A stretch of DNA of 64,000 nt. It comes from Pseudomonas serbica. GTDB taxonomy: Bacteria; Pseudomonadota; Gammaproteobacteria; Pseudomonadales; Pseudomonadaceae. Each line of letters begins with the position of its first letter. Within the stretch, counting starts at the first letter, position 1. A program made the translations under genes and the position numbers. The DNA lies in NCBI RefSeq assembly GCF_028823535.1, contig NZ_JAQIYM010000011.1, positions 124,001-188,000 on the forward strand. Direction: 5' to 3'. The notes under the pieces were generated by a model, which ran no database searches, was not told where the DNA came from, and was given only the letters and a program-made list of their open reading frames with translations. Below, piece by piece: positions 34,620 through 44,341 of this stretch.

Positions 34620-35165
34620 ATGTCCACATTGATACGCCCGGCCCTGAGCCTGCTGGTCCTGATGACCCTGATCACTGGCGTCGCTTATCCCCTGGTGGTC
34701 ACCGGCGTGGCCCAGGTCGCCTTCCCGGGTCAGGCCAATGGCAGCCTGGTGCGCGATGCCGATGGCAAGGTTCGCGGCTCGGCGCTGATCGCCCAGGATT
34801 TCGTCGGCGATGCCTGGTTCCACCCACGGCCATCGGCCGGTGCCTTTGCCACCGTGTCGAGCAGCGCCAGCAACCTGGCGCCGAGCAACCCGGCCCTGGC
34901 CACTCGGGTGATCGATGAGGCCAATAAACTGCAGGTGGCAGGGCAGGGGCCGGTACCGCTGGCACTGCTCACCACCTCCGGTAGCGGCCTCGATCCGCAC
35001 TTGCCACCGGCCGCGATTGCCTATCAACTGGCGCGTGTCGCGACGGCGCGCAATCTGCCGCTGGCGACACTGCAACAACTGCTGGATGCCCATATCGAGC
35101 AGCCATTGGTAGGCCCACCGGTGGTGAATGTGCTTGAGTTGAACCTGGCGTTGGAAAAGCTGTAG
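34620..35165 (+). CDS. kdpC: Potassium-transporting ATPase KdpC subunit
   Basis: The 181-residue product has one N-terminal membrane helix (PALSLLVLMTLITGVAYPLV) and a periplasmic domain with family motifs GSALIAQDF, WFHPRPSA, SGSGLDPHLPP and LNLALEKL. KdpC stabilises KdpA-KdpB. The start at ATG 34620 follows CGAGG by 9 bp. Confidence 0.96.
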   Translation: MSTLIRPALSLLVLMTLITGVAYPLVVTGVAQVAFPGQANGSLVRDADGKVRGSALIAQDFVGDAWFHPRPSAGAFATVSSSASNLAPSNPALATRVIDEANKLQVAGQGPVPLALLTTSGSGLDPHLPPAAIAYQLARVATARNLPLATLQQLLDAHIEQPLVGPPVVNVLELNLALEKL

Positions 35166-35185
35166 GTCCGTGGCGCGGCCGTCCC

Positions 35186-35212
35186 CCTGTGCGAGCGAGC
35201 CTGCTCGCGAAG
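35186..35212. repeat. Single REP element between kdpC and kdpD
   Basis: One copy of the GCGAGCGAGCCTGCTCGCG repeat lies in the 96-bp gap before kdpD. It is the second REP insertion in this operon. Confidence 0.85.
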
Positions 35213-35261
35213 ACGGCCTCGCAATCAACCCATTAACCTCTGAAGAAAGAGACCCCCAAGC

Positions 35262-37907
35262 ATGAGCGACTCCGGCCGCGCCGACGCGCTGTTAGCAGAC
35301 CTGCCCCGCGATGGCCGTGGCCGGCTCAAGGTCTTTCTCGGTGCCGCGCCCGGCGTGGGCAAGACCTACGCCATGCTGCAAGCCGCCCATAGCCAACTGC
35401 GCCAAGGCGTGAAAGTCATCGCCGGCGTGGTCGAAACCCATGGCCGCTTCGAGACCGAAGCCTTGCTCAGCGGCTTGCCGCAATTGCCTTTGGTGCGCTC
35501 GTCATACCGTGGCGTGGAGCTTGAGGAAATGGACCTCGACGGCCTGCTCGCGGCCAAACCTAGGTTGGTGCTGGTGGACGAACTGGCCCATACCAACGCC
35601 CCCGGCAGCCGTCACGAAAAACGCTGGCAGGACATTCAGGAACTGCTCGCCGCAGGCATCGACGTGTACACCACGGTCAACGTCCAGCACCTGGAAAGCC
35701 TTAACGATCAGGTGCGCGGCATCACGGGCGTGCAGGTGCGCGAAACCCTGCCGGACTGGGTGCTGCAGGAAGCCTACGAACTGTTGTTGATCGACTTGCC
35801 GCCACGGGAGTTGCTCGAGCGCCTGCGCGACGGCAAGGTCTATGTGCCGGAGCAGGCACGGGCGGCGATCGATGCGTTTTTCTCCCAGACCAACCTGACC
35901 GCCCTGCGTGAGCTGGCGATGCAAACGGCCGCCGCCCAGGTCGATAACGACCTGACCCAGGGCTATCGCCAGATGGGGCAGGCGGCGCCCACGGTGCGCG
36001 GTCGCTTGTTGGTCGGTGTCGATGGCGATGCCCAGGCCGAGCGCCTGGTGCGTCACGCCAGTCGGGTCGCGCAGCGTCGGCATCTACCATGGAGCCTGGT
36101 GCATGTGGACAACGGCAGCGTGCGTGACGAGCAGTCGCGCCTGCGCCTGCAAAGTGCCCAGCAACTGGCCGAACGCCTCGGCGGTGAAGTGGTGCTGCTG
36201 CGGGCCGGCGAGGTGGCGAAAACTTTGATCCAGCACGCTGTCGAACGCCGCGCCAGCCTGATATTGGTCGCACAGTCCCGGCCGCGCCTGCGCCGTCGGT
36301 TGTTCGGTGGCGGCCTGGCGGCGCGCCTGCTGCGCAACGCCCGCGGGCTGGAAATCAACGTGCTCGACACCGAGCATGAACAGCACCCGCCACGCCAGCG
36401 ATCGATGCAGTCGCTGGTATGGTTCGACTACGCCCTGGCCGTGGTGGCGACAGTGTTGGCCAGTGCCCTGGCCTGGGCGGTGGCGGGTATATTGCCGTTG
36501 CCGAACATCTCGCTGGTGTTCCTCGCCGCCGTGTTGCTGGTGGCAGTGCGAAGCAGTCTTGGCCCGGCACTGGCCTGTGCGGCATTGTCGTTCCTGACCT
36601 ACGACTTCCTGTTCATTCCGCCGAATTTCTCCTTCAGCATCCAGCGCGAAGAAGACGTCCTGACCTTGCTGTTCTTCCTGCTGATGGCGGCCCTCACCGG
36701 CAATCTTGCGGCACGCCAGCGCCGGCAATTGCAGGCCCTGCGCGACACCCAGGAAGAGACCAGCGAACTGCTCGACCTGTCGCGCAAACTCACCGCCGCC
36801 ACCGATCGCCAGGCCGTGGTCAGCGCGGCAGCCCAGCACCTCAACGGCTGGAATGATGTACAGCTGTGCCTGCTCAACCGCGACGGACCGAACGGCTGGA
36901 AAGTCGAAACCGGTGGCCCGCTGGAATTCACCGAAGCCGAACGCGCCGCCGCCGATTGGGCCTGGCAACACGATCAGCCGGCGGGCGCAGGCACCGGGAC
37001 TTTGCCGTTTGGCCGTTGGTGGTGGTGGCCTTTGTCGGTGGAGGACGGTCCACTGGCGCTGCTCGGTGTGTGTGCGAAAGAGGGCCAGGCCTTGAGCGGC
37101 CAGCGTCGCCGTCTGTTGACCGCATTGAGCCAGCCGCTGGCCCAGGCCCTGGCCCGCGCACAATTGGTCGATGACTTGGAAGCCGCGCGGCTGCACGGCG
37201 AAACCGAGCAACTGCGCAGTGCCTTGCTGGCGTCGGTGTCCCACGACCTGCGCACGCCCCTGACCTCCATGCGCGGCAGCATCGATAGCCTGCTGGCCCT
37301 CGGCGAGGCCATTCCACTGGAGGATCGCCGTGAACTGCTGGAAGGCACCCGCGATGAAGCCGAACGCCTGGATCGCTATATTCAAAACCTGCTGGACATG
37401 ACCCGCCTCGGTCACGGCGCGTTGAAGCTGGCACGTGACTGGGTCTCACCGGCGGACATCGTCGGCAGTGCGCTCAATCGCCTGCGCGCGGTGCTGGCGC
37501 CGTTGCAGGTCAGCACTGAAGTACCGGGGGAGCTGCCGTTGCTGTTCGTGCATGCGGCGCTGATCGAACAGGCGCTGATCAACGTGCTGGAAAACGCCGC
37601 GCGGTTTTCCCCAGCCCATGGACGCCTGCAACTGCGAGTCGGGGCAGACGACACCGAGCTGTTTTTCTCGGTGAGCGACGAAGGCCCAGGGATTCCGCTG
37701 GCCGATCGGGAGAAGATTTTCGACATGTTCTACACCGCCGCCCGTGGCGACCGTGGTGGGCAGGGTACCGGACTGGGGCTGGCAATCTGTCAGGGCATGG
37801 TCGGTGCCCATGGCGGGCGCATCAGTGTCGCCGACGGTATCGAGGGCCGCGGCACCTGCATCACTTTGCACTTGCCGTTGCAGGCGCAGCCGGCCTTTGA
37901 AAATTAA
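35262..37907 (+). CDS. kdpD: Sensor histidine kinase KdpD
   Basis: The 881-residue kinase senses K+ limitation. Domains in order: KdpD N-terminal domain with Walker A GAAPGVGKTYAM and DELAHTNAPGSRH, a universal-stress-like domain (about 245-365), four membrane helices of the DUF4118 region (about 385-490), a GAF-like stretch, then HisKA with H661 in ASVSHDLRTPLTSMRG and HATPase (NVLENAARFSPAHG, DEGPGIP, GTGLGLAICQGMV). It lies between kdpC and kdpE. Confidence 0.97.
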   Translation: MSDSGRADALLADLPRDGRGRLKVFLGAAPGVGKTYAMLQAAHSQLRQGVKVIAGVVETHGRFETEALLSGLPQLPLVRSSYRGVELEEMDLDGLLAAKPRLVLVDELAHTNAPGSRHEKRWQDIQELLAAGIDVYTTVNVQHLESLNDQVRGITGVQVRETLPDWVLQEAYELLLIDLPPRELLERLRDGKVYVPEQARAAIDAFFSQTNLTALRELAMQTAAAQVDNDLTQGYRQMGQAAPTVRGRLLVGVDGDAQAERLVRHASRVAQRRHLPWSLVHVDNGSVRDEQSRLRLQSAQQLAERLGGEVVLLRAGEVAKTLIQHAVERRASLILVAQSRPRLRRRLFGGGLAARLLRNARGLEINVLDTEHEQHPPRQRSMQSLVWFDYALAVVATVLASALAWAVAGILPLPNISLVFLAAVLLVAVRSSLGPALACAALSFLTYDFLFIPPNFSFSIQREEDVLTLLFFLLMAALTGNLAARQRRQLQALRDTQEETSELLDLSRKLTAATDRQAVVSAAAQHLNGWNDVQLCLLNRDGPNGWKVETGGPLEFTEAERAAADWAWQHDQPAGAGTGTLPFGRWWWWPLSVEDGPLALLGVCAKEGQALSGQRRRLLTALSQPLAQALARAQLVDDLEAARLHGETEQLRSALLASVSHDLRTPLTSMRGSIDSLLALGEAIPLEDRRELLEGTRDEAERLDRYIQNLLDMTRLGHGALKLARDWVSPADIVGSALNRLRAVLAPLQVSTEVPGELPLLFVHAALIEQALINVLENAARFSPAHGRLQLRVGADDTELFFSVSDEGPGIPLADREKIFDMFYTAARGDRGGQGTGLGLAICQGMVGAHGGRISVADGIEGRGTCITLHLPLQAQPAFEN

Positions 37908-37975
37908 GGGCCGAAAGTGAAGCCTGATCGTGCTTGCGCTACTCTCTTGCCACTTCTTTGTGTTGATGTGAATTC

Positions 37976-38674
37976 ATGAGCCAGACCGCGACCATTTTGG
38001 TCATCGACGACGAACCGCAGATCCGTAAATTCCTGCGCATCAGCCTTGTTTCCCAAGGTTACAAAGTACTGGAGGCTGGCACCGGCACCGAAGGCCTGGC
38101 GCAAGCGGCGCTGAACAAACCGGACTTGCTGGTGCTCGACCTCGGCTTGCCGGACATGGACGGCCAACAGGTGTTGCGCGAGTTTCGCGAGTGGTCGACG
38201 GTACCGGTGCTGGTGCTGTCGGTGCGAGCCGCTGAAGGGCAGAAAGTCGAGGCGCTGGATGGCGGCGCGAATGACTACGTGACCAAGCCATTCGGCATCC
38301 AGGAATTCCTGGCGCGGATACGTGCGCTATTGCGCCAGGCCCCGGTAGGCGAAGTCCAGCAAGCGGCGCTGACTTTCGGCCCGCTGACGGTGGACCTGGC
38401 CTACCGCCGGGTATTGCTCGAAGGCAGTGAAATAGCGCTGACCCGCAAGGAATACGCGGTGCTGGCGCAACTGGCACGGCATCCCGGACGGGTCATCACC
38501 CAGCAGCAACTGCTCAAGGACATCTGGGGGCCGACCCACACCGAAGACACGCATTACTTGCGGATCGTGGTCGGGCACCTGCGCCAGAAACTGGCCGATG
38601 ACCCGACCCAGCCGCGGTTCATCGTGACCGAGGCGGGGGTGGGGTATCGGTTGTTGAGTGAGGGCAGCCTTTGA
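37976..38674 (+). CDS. kdpE: Response regulator KdpE
   Basis: The 232-residue OmpR-type regulator has a receiver (DDEPQIRKFL, phosphoacceptor D55 in LVLDLGLPDMDG, YVTKPFG) and a winged-helix domain (LTRKEYAVLAQLARHPGRVI, HYLRIVVGHLRQKLADDP). It is the partner of KdpD and should activate kdpF at a site near 30478-30600. A REPIN follows. Confidence 0.97.
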   Translation: MSQTATILVIDDEPQIRKFLRISLVSQGYKVLEAGTGTEGLAQAALNKPDLLVLDLGLPDMDGQQVLREFREWSTVPVLVLSVRAAEGQKVEALDGGANDYVTKPFGIQEFLARIRALLRQAPVGEVQQAALTFGPLTVDLAYRRVLLEGSEIALTRKEYAVLAQLARHPGRVITQQQLLKDIWGPTHTEDTHYLRIVVGHLRQKLADDPTQPRFIVTEAGVGYRLLSEGSL

Positions 38675-38692
38675 ATTCGTGTTGTCTGATCC

Positions 38693-38769
38693 GGCCTCTT
38701 CGCTGGCAAGCCAGCTCCTACAGAGGACGCTGAGATCCCTGTAGGAGCTGGCTTGCCAGCAAAGAGGCC
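38693..38769. repeat. REPIN at the kdpE/patatin convergent junction
   Basis: GGCCTCTTCGCTGGCAAGCC and GGCTTGCCAGCAAAGAGGCC arms form a near-perfect long inverted repeat. It lies between two converging genes and may also end transcription. Confidence 0.9.
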
Positions 38770-38789
38770 CTGACATTCACCCGAGAACC

Positions 38790-39830
38790 TCAGGAATCCC
38801 GCTCATTCTCATACCGGTCCAGGGTGTCGCGCGCGATCTCCCGCCCCAGCGCGATCAACTCCGGCGCCTTGTAGAACTCGAAAAACCGGCACACCCGCTT
38901 CGGCACGTTGATCAGGATGTCCGGCGGATACCCGGCAATCTTGTATTGCGCCAACGAGGTCTGCATCACCTCGAAACTCTGGTTGATCAAATCCAGCAGT
39001 GACGCCGGCCCCACATTGTCGATGATGAACGACCCGGTGGCGGACTTCGGTGCGCCGTCCTGTTCGGGCGCAGCCGCCGGTTGTTGCGAGTCAGGCTTGG
39101 CCGACTCGACCCAGGGGTTGATCTCCGCCGCCTCGGCCATCAACGCTTCCTTCTCCAGCAGCAGCAATTGTTCGGCCTGCTTGCGTCGGAACGGCATCTT
39201 CGAACCCAGGGAACTGATCAGGCTGTCGAAGCGGGTCTTGAACGCGGCCGGGCGCTGGATCACCGGCAACTGGTAATGACGCTGGTTGGTGGAGTTGAGG
39301 TTGACCGCGATGATCAGGTCGCAATGGCTCGACACCACCGGGACGATCGGCAACGGGTTGAGGATGCCGCCATCGACCAGCATGCGATTGCCCTGCATCA
39401 CCGGTGTAAACAGACTGGGAATCGCCGCCGAGGCACGCATGGCCTGGTGCAGACAGCCTTCCTGGAACCAGATTTCCTGCTGGTTGGTCAGGTCGGTGGC
39501 CACCGCCGTATAGGGGATGCGCAGGTCTTCGATGTTGATTTCGCCAACGATCTTGCGGATCTGTCCGAAGACTTTTTCCCCGCGGATCGCCCCCAGGCGA
39601 AAACTGACGTCTACCAGGCGCAGCACGTCGAGGTAATCCAGGCTCTCGATCCAGTCGCGATAGTCATCGAGTTTGCCGGCGGCGTAGATCCCGCCGACCA
39701 CCGCGCCCATGGAACAACCGGCGATACAGGCGATATCGTAGCCACGCCGTTCGATTTCCTGGATAACCCCGATATGGGCATAACCCCGGGCTCCACCCGA
39801 GCCCAACACCAGTGCGACACGCTTTTTCAT
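38790..39830 (-). CDS. Patatin-like phospholipase family protein
   Basis: The 346-residue product has the patatin hydrolase signature: oxyanion GSGGARGYAHIGV, nucleophile Ser in IAGCSMGAVVGG, and the catalytic Asp in LVDGGILNPLP. It resembles RssA/YlbK-like cytoplasmic patatins with a C-terminal extension of about 100 residues. No signal peptide. ATG 39830 has GAGGG 8 bp upstream. Lipid substrate unknown. Confidence 0.9.
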   Translation of the reverse strand: MKKRVALVLGSGGARGYAHIGVIQEIERRGYDIACIAGCSMGAVVGGIYAAGKLDDYRDWIESLDYLDVLRLVDVSFRLGAIRGEKVFGQIRKIVGEINIEDLRIPYTAVATDLTNQQEIWFQEGCLHQAMRASAAIPSLFTPVMQGNRMLVDGGILNPLPIVPVVSSHCDLIIAVNLNSTNQRHYQLPVIQRPAAFKTRFDSLISSLGSKMPFRRKQAEQLLLLEKEALMAEAAEINPWVESAKPDSQQPAAAPEQDGAPKSATGSFIIDNVGPASLLDLINQSFEVMQTSLAQYKIAGYPPDILINVPKRVCRFFEFYKAPELIALGREIARDTLDRYENERDS

Positions 39831-40047
39831 TGATCGCCCTCGTTTGAATGGTTCAACAATGCACCCTTCAAGGGGCACGCTTCAATCGTCAGGTCGTTCG
39901 GCTGCGCGAATGGGTCGTTTTTTCGACACTCCATGGCGGCAGATGGTTATTCTCGCACTTCAGGATTTACGTTGGCGATGAACGGCACTTTTTGCCCGTC
40001 AGACCGTCCTACCTGCATGACTGTTTACCTATTTTGAGGTGTAAGAA

Positions 40048-40326
40048 ATGAAAGCCTGGATCTGTGTGCCACTGATTGCCCTGGCACTGGCCGGTTGTGC
40101 CGGCAAAACCGCCTATCGCGACAGCTGCGGCAGCCAACTCGATGCCGCCTGGCATGAGCTGGACCTGGCCAAGGCCGAAGGCTTCGCCGGCACCGTCAGC
40201 TACTCCAAGGCGTTGTCGCTGCTGACCGCGGCCAAGACCCAGCAGCAGTTCGAAGGCTTCGAGGGCTGCGCGAAAAAGGCCGAAAAGGCACGTTTCTACA
40301 TTCGTGAATCGCGCGCAGGGCGATAG
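40048..40326 (+). CDS. Small lipoprotein, unknown function
   Basis: The 92-residue product has a lipoprotein signal with lipobox LAGC (Cys16). The mature part is helical (LDAAWHELDLAKAEGFAGTVSYSKAL-like region, then TAAKTQQQFEGFEGCAKKAEKARFYI). No family is recognised with certainty. GAGG lies upstream of ATG 40048. The CHAD gene follows 61 bp downstream and may be co-transcribed. Confidence 0.85.
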   Translation: MKAWICVPLIALALAGCAGKTAYRDSCGSQLDAAWHELDLAKAEGFAGTVSYSKALSLLTAAKTQQQFEGFEGCAKKAEKARFYIRESRAGR

Positions 40327-40387
40327 AAGCAGCTACAAGTAATAAGCTGTCAGCTTGATGCTTGCAGCTCTTTACGGAGTAAATCCC

Positions 40388-41146
40388 ATGATCAACCGGC
40401 TGGTGGCTCGCGTCCTGGGCCTGGAAGTACGTCTGCTGGCCTGTCAGGCACGCTTGATTGCTCACACCGACCCTGAAGCCTTGCACGACTTGCGCACCAC
40501 GGTGCGCCGGTTGCGCAGCTTGTTGCGTCCCTTGCGTGGCCTTCCCGGCGTCGAGCAGCTGGAAGAGGCGGCTTCCGGGGTTGGCGACTTGACCACGCCT
40601 TTGCGCGATCGCGAAGTCATGGCGGCCTACTTGCTTGAACACGGTCAAACAGAAGCCGCACAGCGACGCATGGCGCAAATGGCCCAGGCTTATCCTGCGG
40701 TGGCAACCAGTACAGAGCTTGCGCAGCTACTGATGATCCTCGACGCCTTTCCACGATTCCTGCGCGCCGCCCAGCGCCAGGGGTTGCTCAAGGGGCTCGT
40801 CAAGCGCATTGAAAAACGCCTGGGCAAGCAGTGGAAGAAACTCGACACCGCCCTGCACGATCCCGCCCATGACCGTCATCGTTTGCGCCTGCTGATCAAG
40901 CGTGTTCGTTATGGCATCGACGCCTATCCCGAACTGGATCGCCTGCCCAAGGCCGCCATGCCCCGATTGAAAGCGGCGCAGGGGGCCTTGGGTGATTGGC
41001 ACGACTGTATGCAATGGCTGGCCCTGGCTGAGCGAGAAGCTGATTTGAAGCCGTTTGTAGCCAGTTGGCAGACCGCCATGGCCAAGGCCGAACAACGTGC
41101 CGACCGAGTGCTGGACAAGCTCAGCGCCGACTGCTTCAAATCCTGA
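40388..41146 (+). CDS. CHAD domain-containing protein
   Basis: The 252-residue product is all-helical with conserved-histidine CHAD motifs: ALHDLRTTVRRLRSLLRPLRG near the N-terminus, DPAHDRHRLRLLIKRVRY and the later LGDWHDCMQW. CHAD domains bind polyphosphate. No CYTH partner is adjacent. ATG 40388 has GGAG 8 bp upstream. A polyphosphate-associated role is inferred from the family. Confidence 0.9.
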   Translation: MINRLVARVLGLEVRLLACQARLIAHTDPEALHDLRTTVRRLRSLLRPLRGLPGVEQLEEAASGVGDLTTPLRDREVMAAYLLEHGQTEAAQRRMAQMAQAYPAVATSTELAQLLMILDAFPRFLRAAQRQGLLKGLVKRIEKRLGKQWKKLDTALHDPAHDRHRLRLLIKRVRYGIDAYPELDRLPKAAMPRLKAAQGALGDWHDCMQWLALAEREADLKPFVASWQTAMAKAEQRADRVLDKLSADCFKS

Positions 41147-41163
41147 AGCCCACACGGACCCCC

Positions 41164-41278
41164 CGTAGGAGCGAGCTTGCTCCGGGGGGCGTTCCGACGA
41201 AAGTCCTGAGAACGCCGCGGGGTATCAGGTTTCCCGCGATATCGTTGACATTCATCGCGAGCAAACTCGCTCCTACAG
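41164..41278. repeat. Degenerate REPIN
   Basis: A GTAGGAGCGAGCTTGCTCC arm at 41165 and a CGCGAGCAAACTCGCTCCTA arm ending near 41278 face each other across about 70 bp. Confidence 0.7.
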
Positions 41279-41384
41279 CGGCACAGGCGGCTGATCTGTC
41301 AGTCAATTTGACCGGAATAGGCAGTGTACAGCCTCCGTGAGCTGGTTAAGATCTCGTCATCTTTTTCCTTTTCTTGAGGTCTTC

Positions 41385-42182
41385 ATGCGCTTTTGCGATC
41401 TGCTCGATGCTGTCCGCTGTCAGCCATTTGAACTGTCTATCCCGGCCGGATGGGCGCAAGGGCGAGCCAGTTTCGGCGGCCTGGTGGCTGCCTTGCAATA
41501 CGAAGCCATGCGCGCGAAGGTGCCGGCGGACCGACCGGTGCGCTCGCTGGCAATCACCTTTGTCGGCCCGGTCGAACCCGACGTGCCGGTCAATTTTGAA
41601 GTCGATGTATTGCGCGAGGGCAAGGCCGTCAGCCAGGTGCTGGGTCGCGCGATGCAGAAGGGCCAGGTAGTGACCCTGGTCCAGGGCAGCTTCGGCGCCT
41701 CGCGTGCGTCGCAAGTGAAGGTGCAGGCGGAGCCGGCGCCAGAGATGAAGCATTGGGACCAGTGCCAGGAACTGCCGTTCATCAAGGGCGTGGTTCCGCA
41801 ATTCATGCAACATCTGGCGATGCGCTGGAGTGTTGGCGGGTTGCCGTTCACCGGCAATACATCCCGTCAGATGGGCGGCTGGGTGCGCTTGCGCGGCGAT
41901 GTGAAGGAGGAGCCGGTTACCGAGGCACACATCCTGGCGCTGGTCGATGCCTGGCCACCGGCCCTGATGCCGTTTCTCAAGCAACCGGCGATGGGCAGCA
42001 CGCTGACTTGGACCATCGAATTCGTCCAGCCGTTACTGGCGCTGAGTACCCTGGACTGGTGCAAATACCTGGTTGAAACCGAACACGCCGCTGACGGCTA
42101 CGGCCATGCCGCCGCGAAGCTGTGGGATGAGCAGGGGCGGCTGATTGCCATGAGCCGGCAGACGGTGACGGTCTTCGCCTGA
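41385..42182 (+). CDS. TesB-like acyl-CoA thioesterase
   Basis: The 265-residue product has a double hotdog fold: N-terminal half GWAQGRASFGGLVAALQYEAM and VRSLAITFVGPVEPD, C-terminal half WVRLRGDVKEEPVTEAHILALVDAWPP and LWDEQGRLIAMSRQTV. This fits TesB-like thioesterases that hydrolyse acyl-CoA. ATG 41385 has GAGG 6 bp upstream. Substrate unknown. Confidence 0.88.
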   Translation: MRFCDLLDAVRCQPFELSIPAGWAQGRASFGGLVAALQYEAMRAKVPADRPVRSLAITFVGPVEPDVPVNFEVDVLREGKAVSQVLGRAMQKGQVVTLVQGSFGASRASQVKVQAEPAPEMKHWDQCQELPFIKGVVPQFMQHLAMRWSVGGLPFTGNTSRQMGGWVRLRGDVKEEPVTEAHILALVDAWPPALMPFLKQPAMGSTLTWTIEFVQPLLALSTLDWCKYLVETEHAADGYGHAAAKLWDEQGRLIAMSRQTVTVFA

Positions 42183-42195
42183 TCAGTTCGCCTGA

Positions 42196-42561
42196 TCAAT
42201 GCCGACGGTGGCGCTCCCGCCAGGCGCGCCACCAACCGCCGCTGAGGAAAAATCGCGGGAAGGTCAGGAACTGCTCGACCAGCAGGCGCGATACCGCATC
42301 CTTACGATCACTGAACGGCTCGGAGGCTTGCGCTTCCAGGGTATGGCCGTGACGTTGCAAACCCAGTGCGGCGATCACACCAATGATGCCGATGGCGAAG
42401 TTCGCCAGGTTCAGGCCGAACACCCCGCTGACGATCAGCAGGAACGCGACGATGAACAACGGCACGGCAATCAGGTGCAGCACCAGGTTGGTCGGGTGCT
42501 GATGATTGTTCGGGTAGGCACGCCATTGCCAGGCGGGAAGGTTGGGGTGACGTTTACCCAT
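42196..42561 (-). CDS. Mpo1-like (DUF962) membrane protein
   Basis: The 121-residue product has the Mpo1/YGL010w signature: His-Pro in NNHQHPTNLVLHLIAVPL, two hydrophobic helices, and RHGHTLEAQASEPFSDRKDA. Yeast Mpo1 is an iron-dependent dioxygenase in fatty-acid alpha-oxidation. The bacterial role is not known. It converges with the thioesterase gene 13 bp away. Confidence 0.87.
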   Translation of the reverse strand: MGKRHPNLPAWQWRAYPNNHQHPTNLVLHLIAVPLFIVAFLLIVSGVFGLNLANFAIGIIGVIAALGLQRHGHTLEAQASEPFSDRKDAVSRLLVEQFLTFPRFFLSGGWWRAWRERHRRH

Positions 42562-42681
42562 GATGCTGATCCTCGATCCATGTTGAACTCATGAATCAAG
42601 GATAGGCCCGGTAAATGCAGGCGGCGAATCAAGCTTGGCTATCGAAGCGATAGCGATCATGGGCATTCTTGATATTGCCCG

Positions 42682-44163
42682 TTATAGCTTGAGCTGCCCT
42701 ATCGCCTTGCTCAATTGACCGGCCAACGCCGCCAGCTCATCACTGGTGGTGGCCGAGCTGACGGTCTGGCGTACCGTGTTCTCGGTGACGTCGCGGATGC
42801 TCACCACCGCGCGGTTCATCTCTTCGGCCACCTGGCTCTGTTGCTCGGCCGCCACGGCGATCTGGGTATTGCTTTCGCGCATCTGCGCCACTGCCCCGGT
42901 GATGTGTGCCAGCGCGGCCCCGGCCTCCTGGGCCTGCTGCACGCATTCGTCGGCCTTGAATGAACTCTCCCGCATGAAGTCCACCGCATCGCGAGTGCCC
43001 GATTGCAATGCGGATACCATCACGGTGATTTCATCGGTGGAGGTCTGCACGCGCTTGGCCAGGTTGCGCACTTCATCGGCGACCACCGCAAACCCGCGGC
43101 CCATTTCCCCGGCCCGGGCCGCTTCGATCGCTGCGTTCAGCGCCAGCAGATTGGTCTGCTCGGCAATGCTGTGGATCACATTGACCACGCCATTGATCTT
43201 CTGGCTTTCCTGGGCCAGGCGCTGGATCATCTCGGCGGTCTGTTGCACCCCGGTGGACAGCCCGGCAATCGATCGCTGCACGCGCATGACCACTTCCTGG
43301 CCGCTGCCGGCCAGGGTGTCGGCCGATTGCGACAGGTCGCGGGTGGCACCCGCATGCTGGGCAATGTGGTAGACGGTGGCGGTCATTTCATTGATGGCCG
43401 TCGCCGCCTGATCGGTTTCGCTCTGCTGGCCCAGCATGCCGTGACGCACTTCATTCATGCTCGATGCCAGGCGTGCGGCGCCGTCGTCCAGTTGTCGGAC
43501 CGTGCTGGCGACGGTGCTGACCACACGCTGGTAACCGGCCTGCATGGCATTGAATGCGTTGGCCATCTGTCCGACTTCGTCGCTGCAGGTCAGCGGCACA
43601 CGGGCCGCCAGGTCGCCGGTTTTTTCAACGTGAAGCATCACATCCTTCAAGGTGTTGAGCTGACTGAGCAAAAAACGGATCAACAACTGTGAGGCACCGA
43701 GCATCGCCAGCATCAGGATGAACACCGCCGCCGCATAGTTGGCAAACCGCTCGCCGAACACCTGGGCCAGGCTTGGGCCATGGGCAATCAACGCGACCCG
43801 CTGGCCATCCGCACGGGTGAAGACTTCGGCACCGATCGGCAGGTTGTCACCGAAATATGGCAGCGCATCGATCTTGACCCAGCCGTTGGCATCGGCCAAT
43901 CCCGGCACCGTCTGCCCGTTCACCTGCGGTGCCTGGCCGTGACTGAAGGCCAGCAGATCATCGGCTATGGGCAGCGGCTGCCCGGCAGGCCAGGCCGCGA
44001 GCAATCGTGCCTGGGCCTGGGCCGATGCCTGGGCGGCATGGCTGCGGGCCTGTTGTTCGAGTTGCACGGCATAAAACACCAGCAGTAGCGTGGTGACGAA
44101 GGCGACGGCATTGACCGCCCAGAATTTGTACTTCAACGAGATGTTGCTAAGCCAGGCACCCAT
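42682..44163 (-). CDS. Methyl-accepting chemotaxis protein
   Basis: The 493-residue chemoreceptor has a membrane helix near residues 12-35, a periplasmic region of about 100 residues, a second helix (AAAVFILMLAMLGASQLLIRF), a HAMP domain and a signalling domain with hairpin-tip motif LLALNAAIEAARAGEMGRGF and VVADEVRNLAKR. The periplasmic part (FGDNLPIGAEVFTRADGQRVALI) fits no ligand-binding family I recognise. ATG 44163 was chosen because the first helix starts there; the ribosome binding site is weak. Confidence 0.93.
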   Translation of the reverse strand: MGAWLSNISLKYKFWAVNAVAFVTTLLLVFYAVQLEQQARSHAAQASAQAQARLLAAWPAGQPLPIADDLLAFSHGQAPQVNGQTVPGLADANGWVKIDALPYFGDNLPIGAEVFTRADGQRVALIAHGPSLAQVFGERFANYAAAVFILMLAMLGASQLLIRFLLSQLNTLKDVMLHVEKTGDLAARVPLTCSDEVGQMANAFNAMQAGYQRVVSTVASTVRQLDDGAARLASSMNEVRHGMLGQQSETDQAATAINEMTATVYHIAQHAGATRDLSQSADTLAGSGQEVVMRVQRSIAGLSTGVQQTAEMIQRLAQESQKINGVVNVIHSIAEQTNLLALNAAIEAARAGEMGRGFAVVADEVRNLAKRVQTSTDEITVMVSALQSGTRDAVDFMRESSFKADECVQQAQEAGAALAHITGAVAQMRESNTQIAVAAEQQSQVAEEMNRAVVSIRDVTENTVRQTVSSATTSDELAALAGQLSKAIGQLKL

Positions 44164-44341
44164 GGAGGTCTTCTCTGATAGCGGAAACAGTTTTGGCAAG
44201 GTGCCATTATTGTGCCGCTACGCTTCGGTTGAGCGCTTGATGTGGGTCAAGATAACGAGCCATGCTTGCATGCCGCCTTCCCTGGGCGTAATGCGCTATC
44301 CTGCGCGCCCTCAAAATTTTCTTGCTACAGGATCCGCCCCC

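Noticed and set aside
36084..37415. Minus-strand 443-codon frame opposite kdpD
   Set aside because: Shadow of a well-supported kinase gene; no ribosome binding site or motif.
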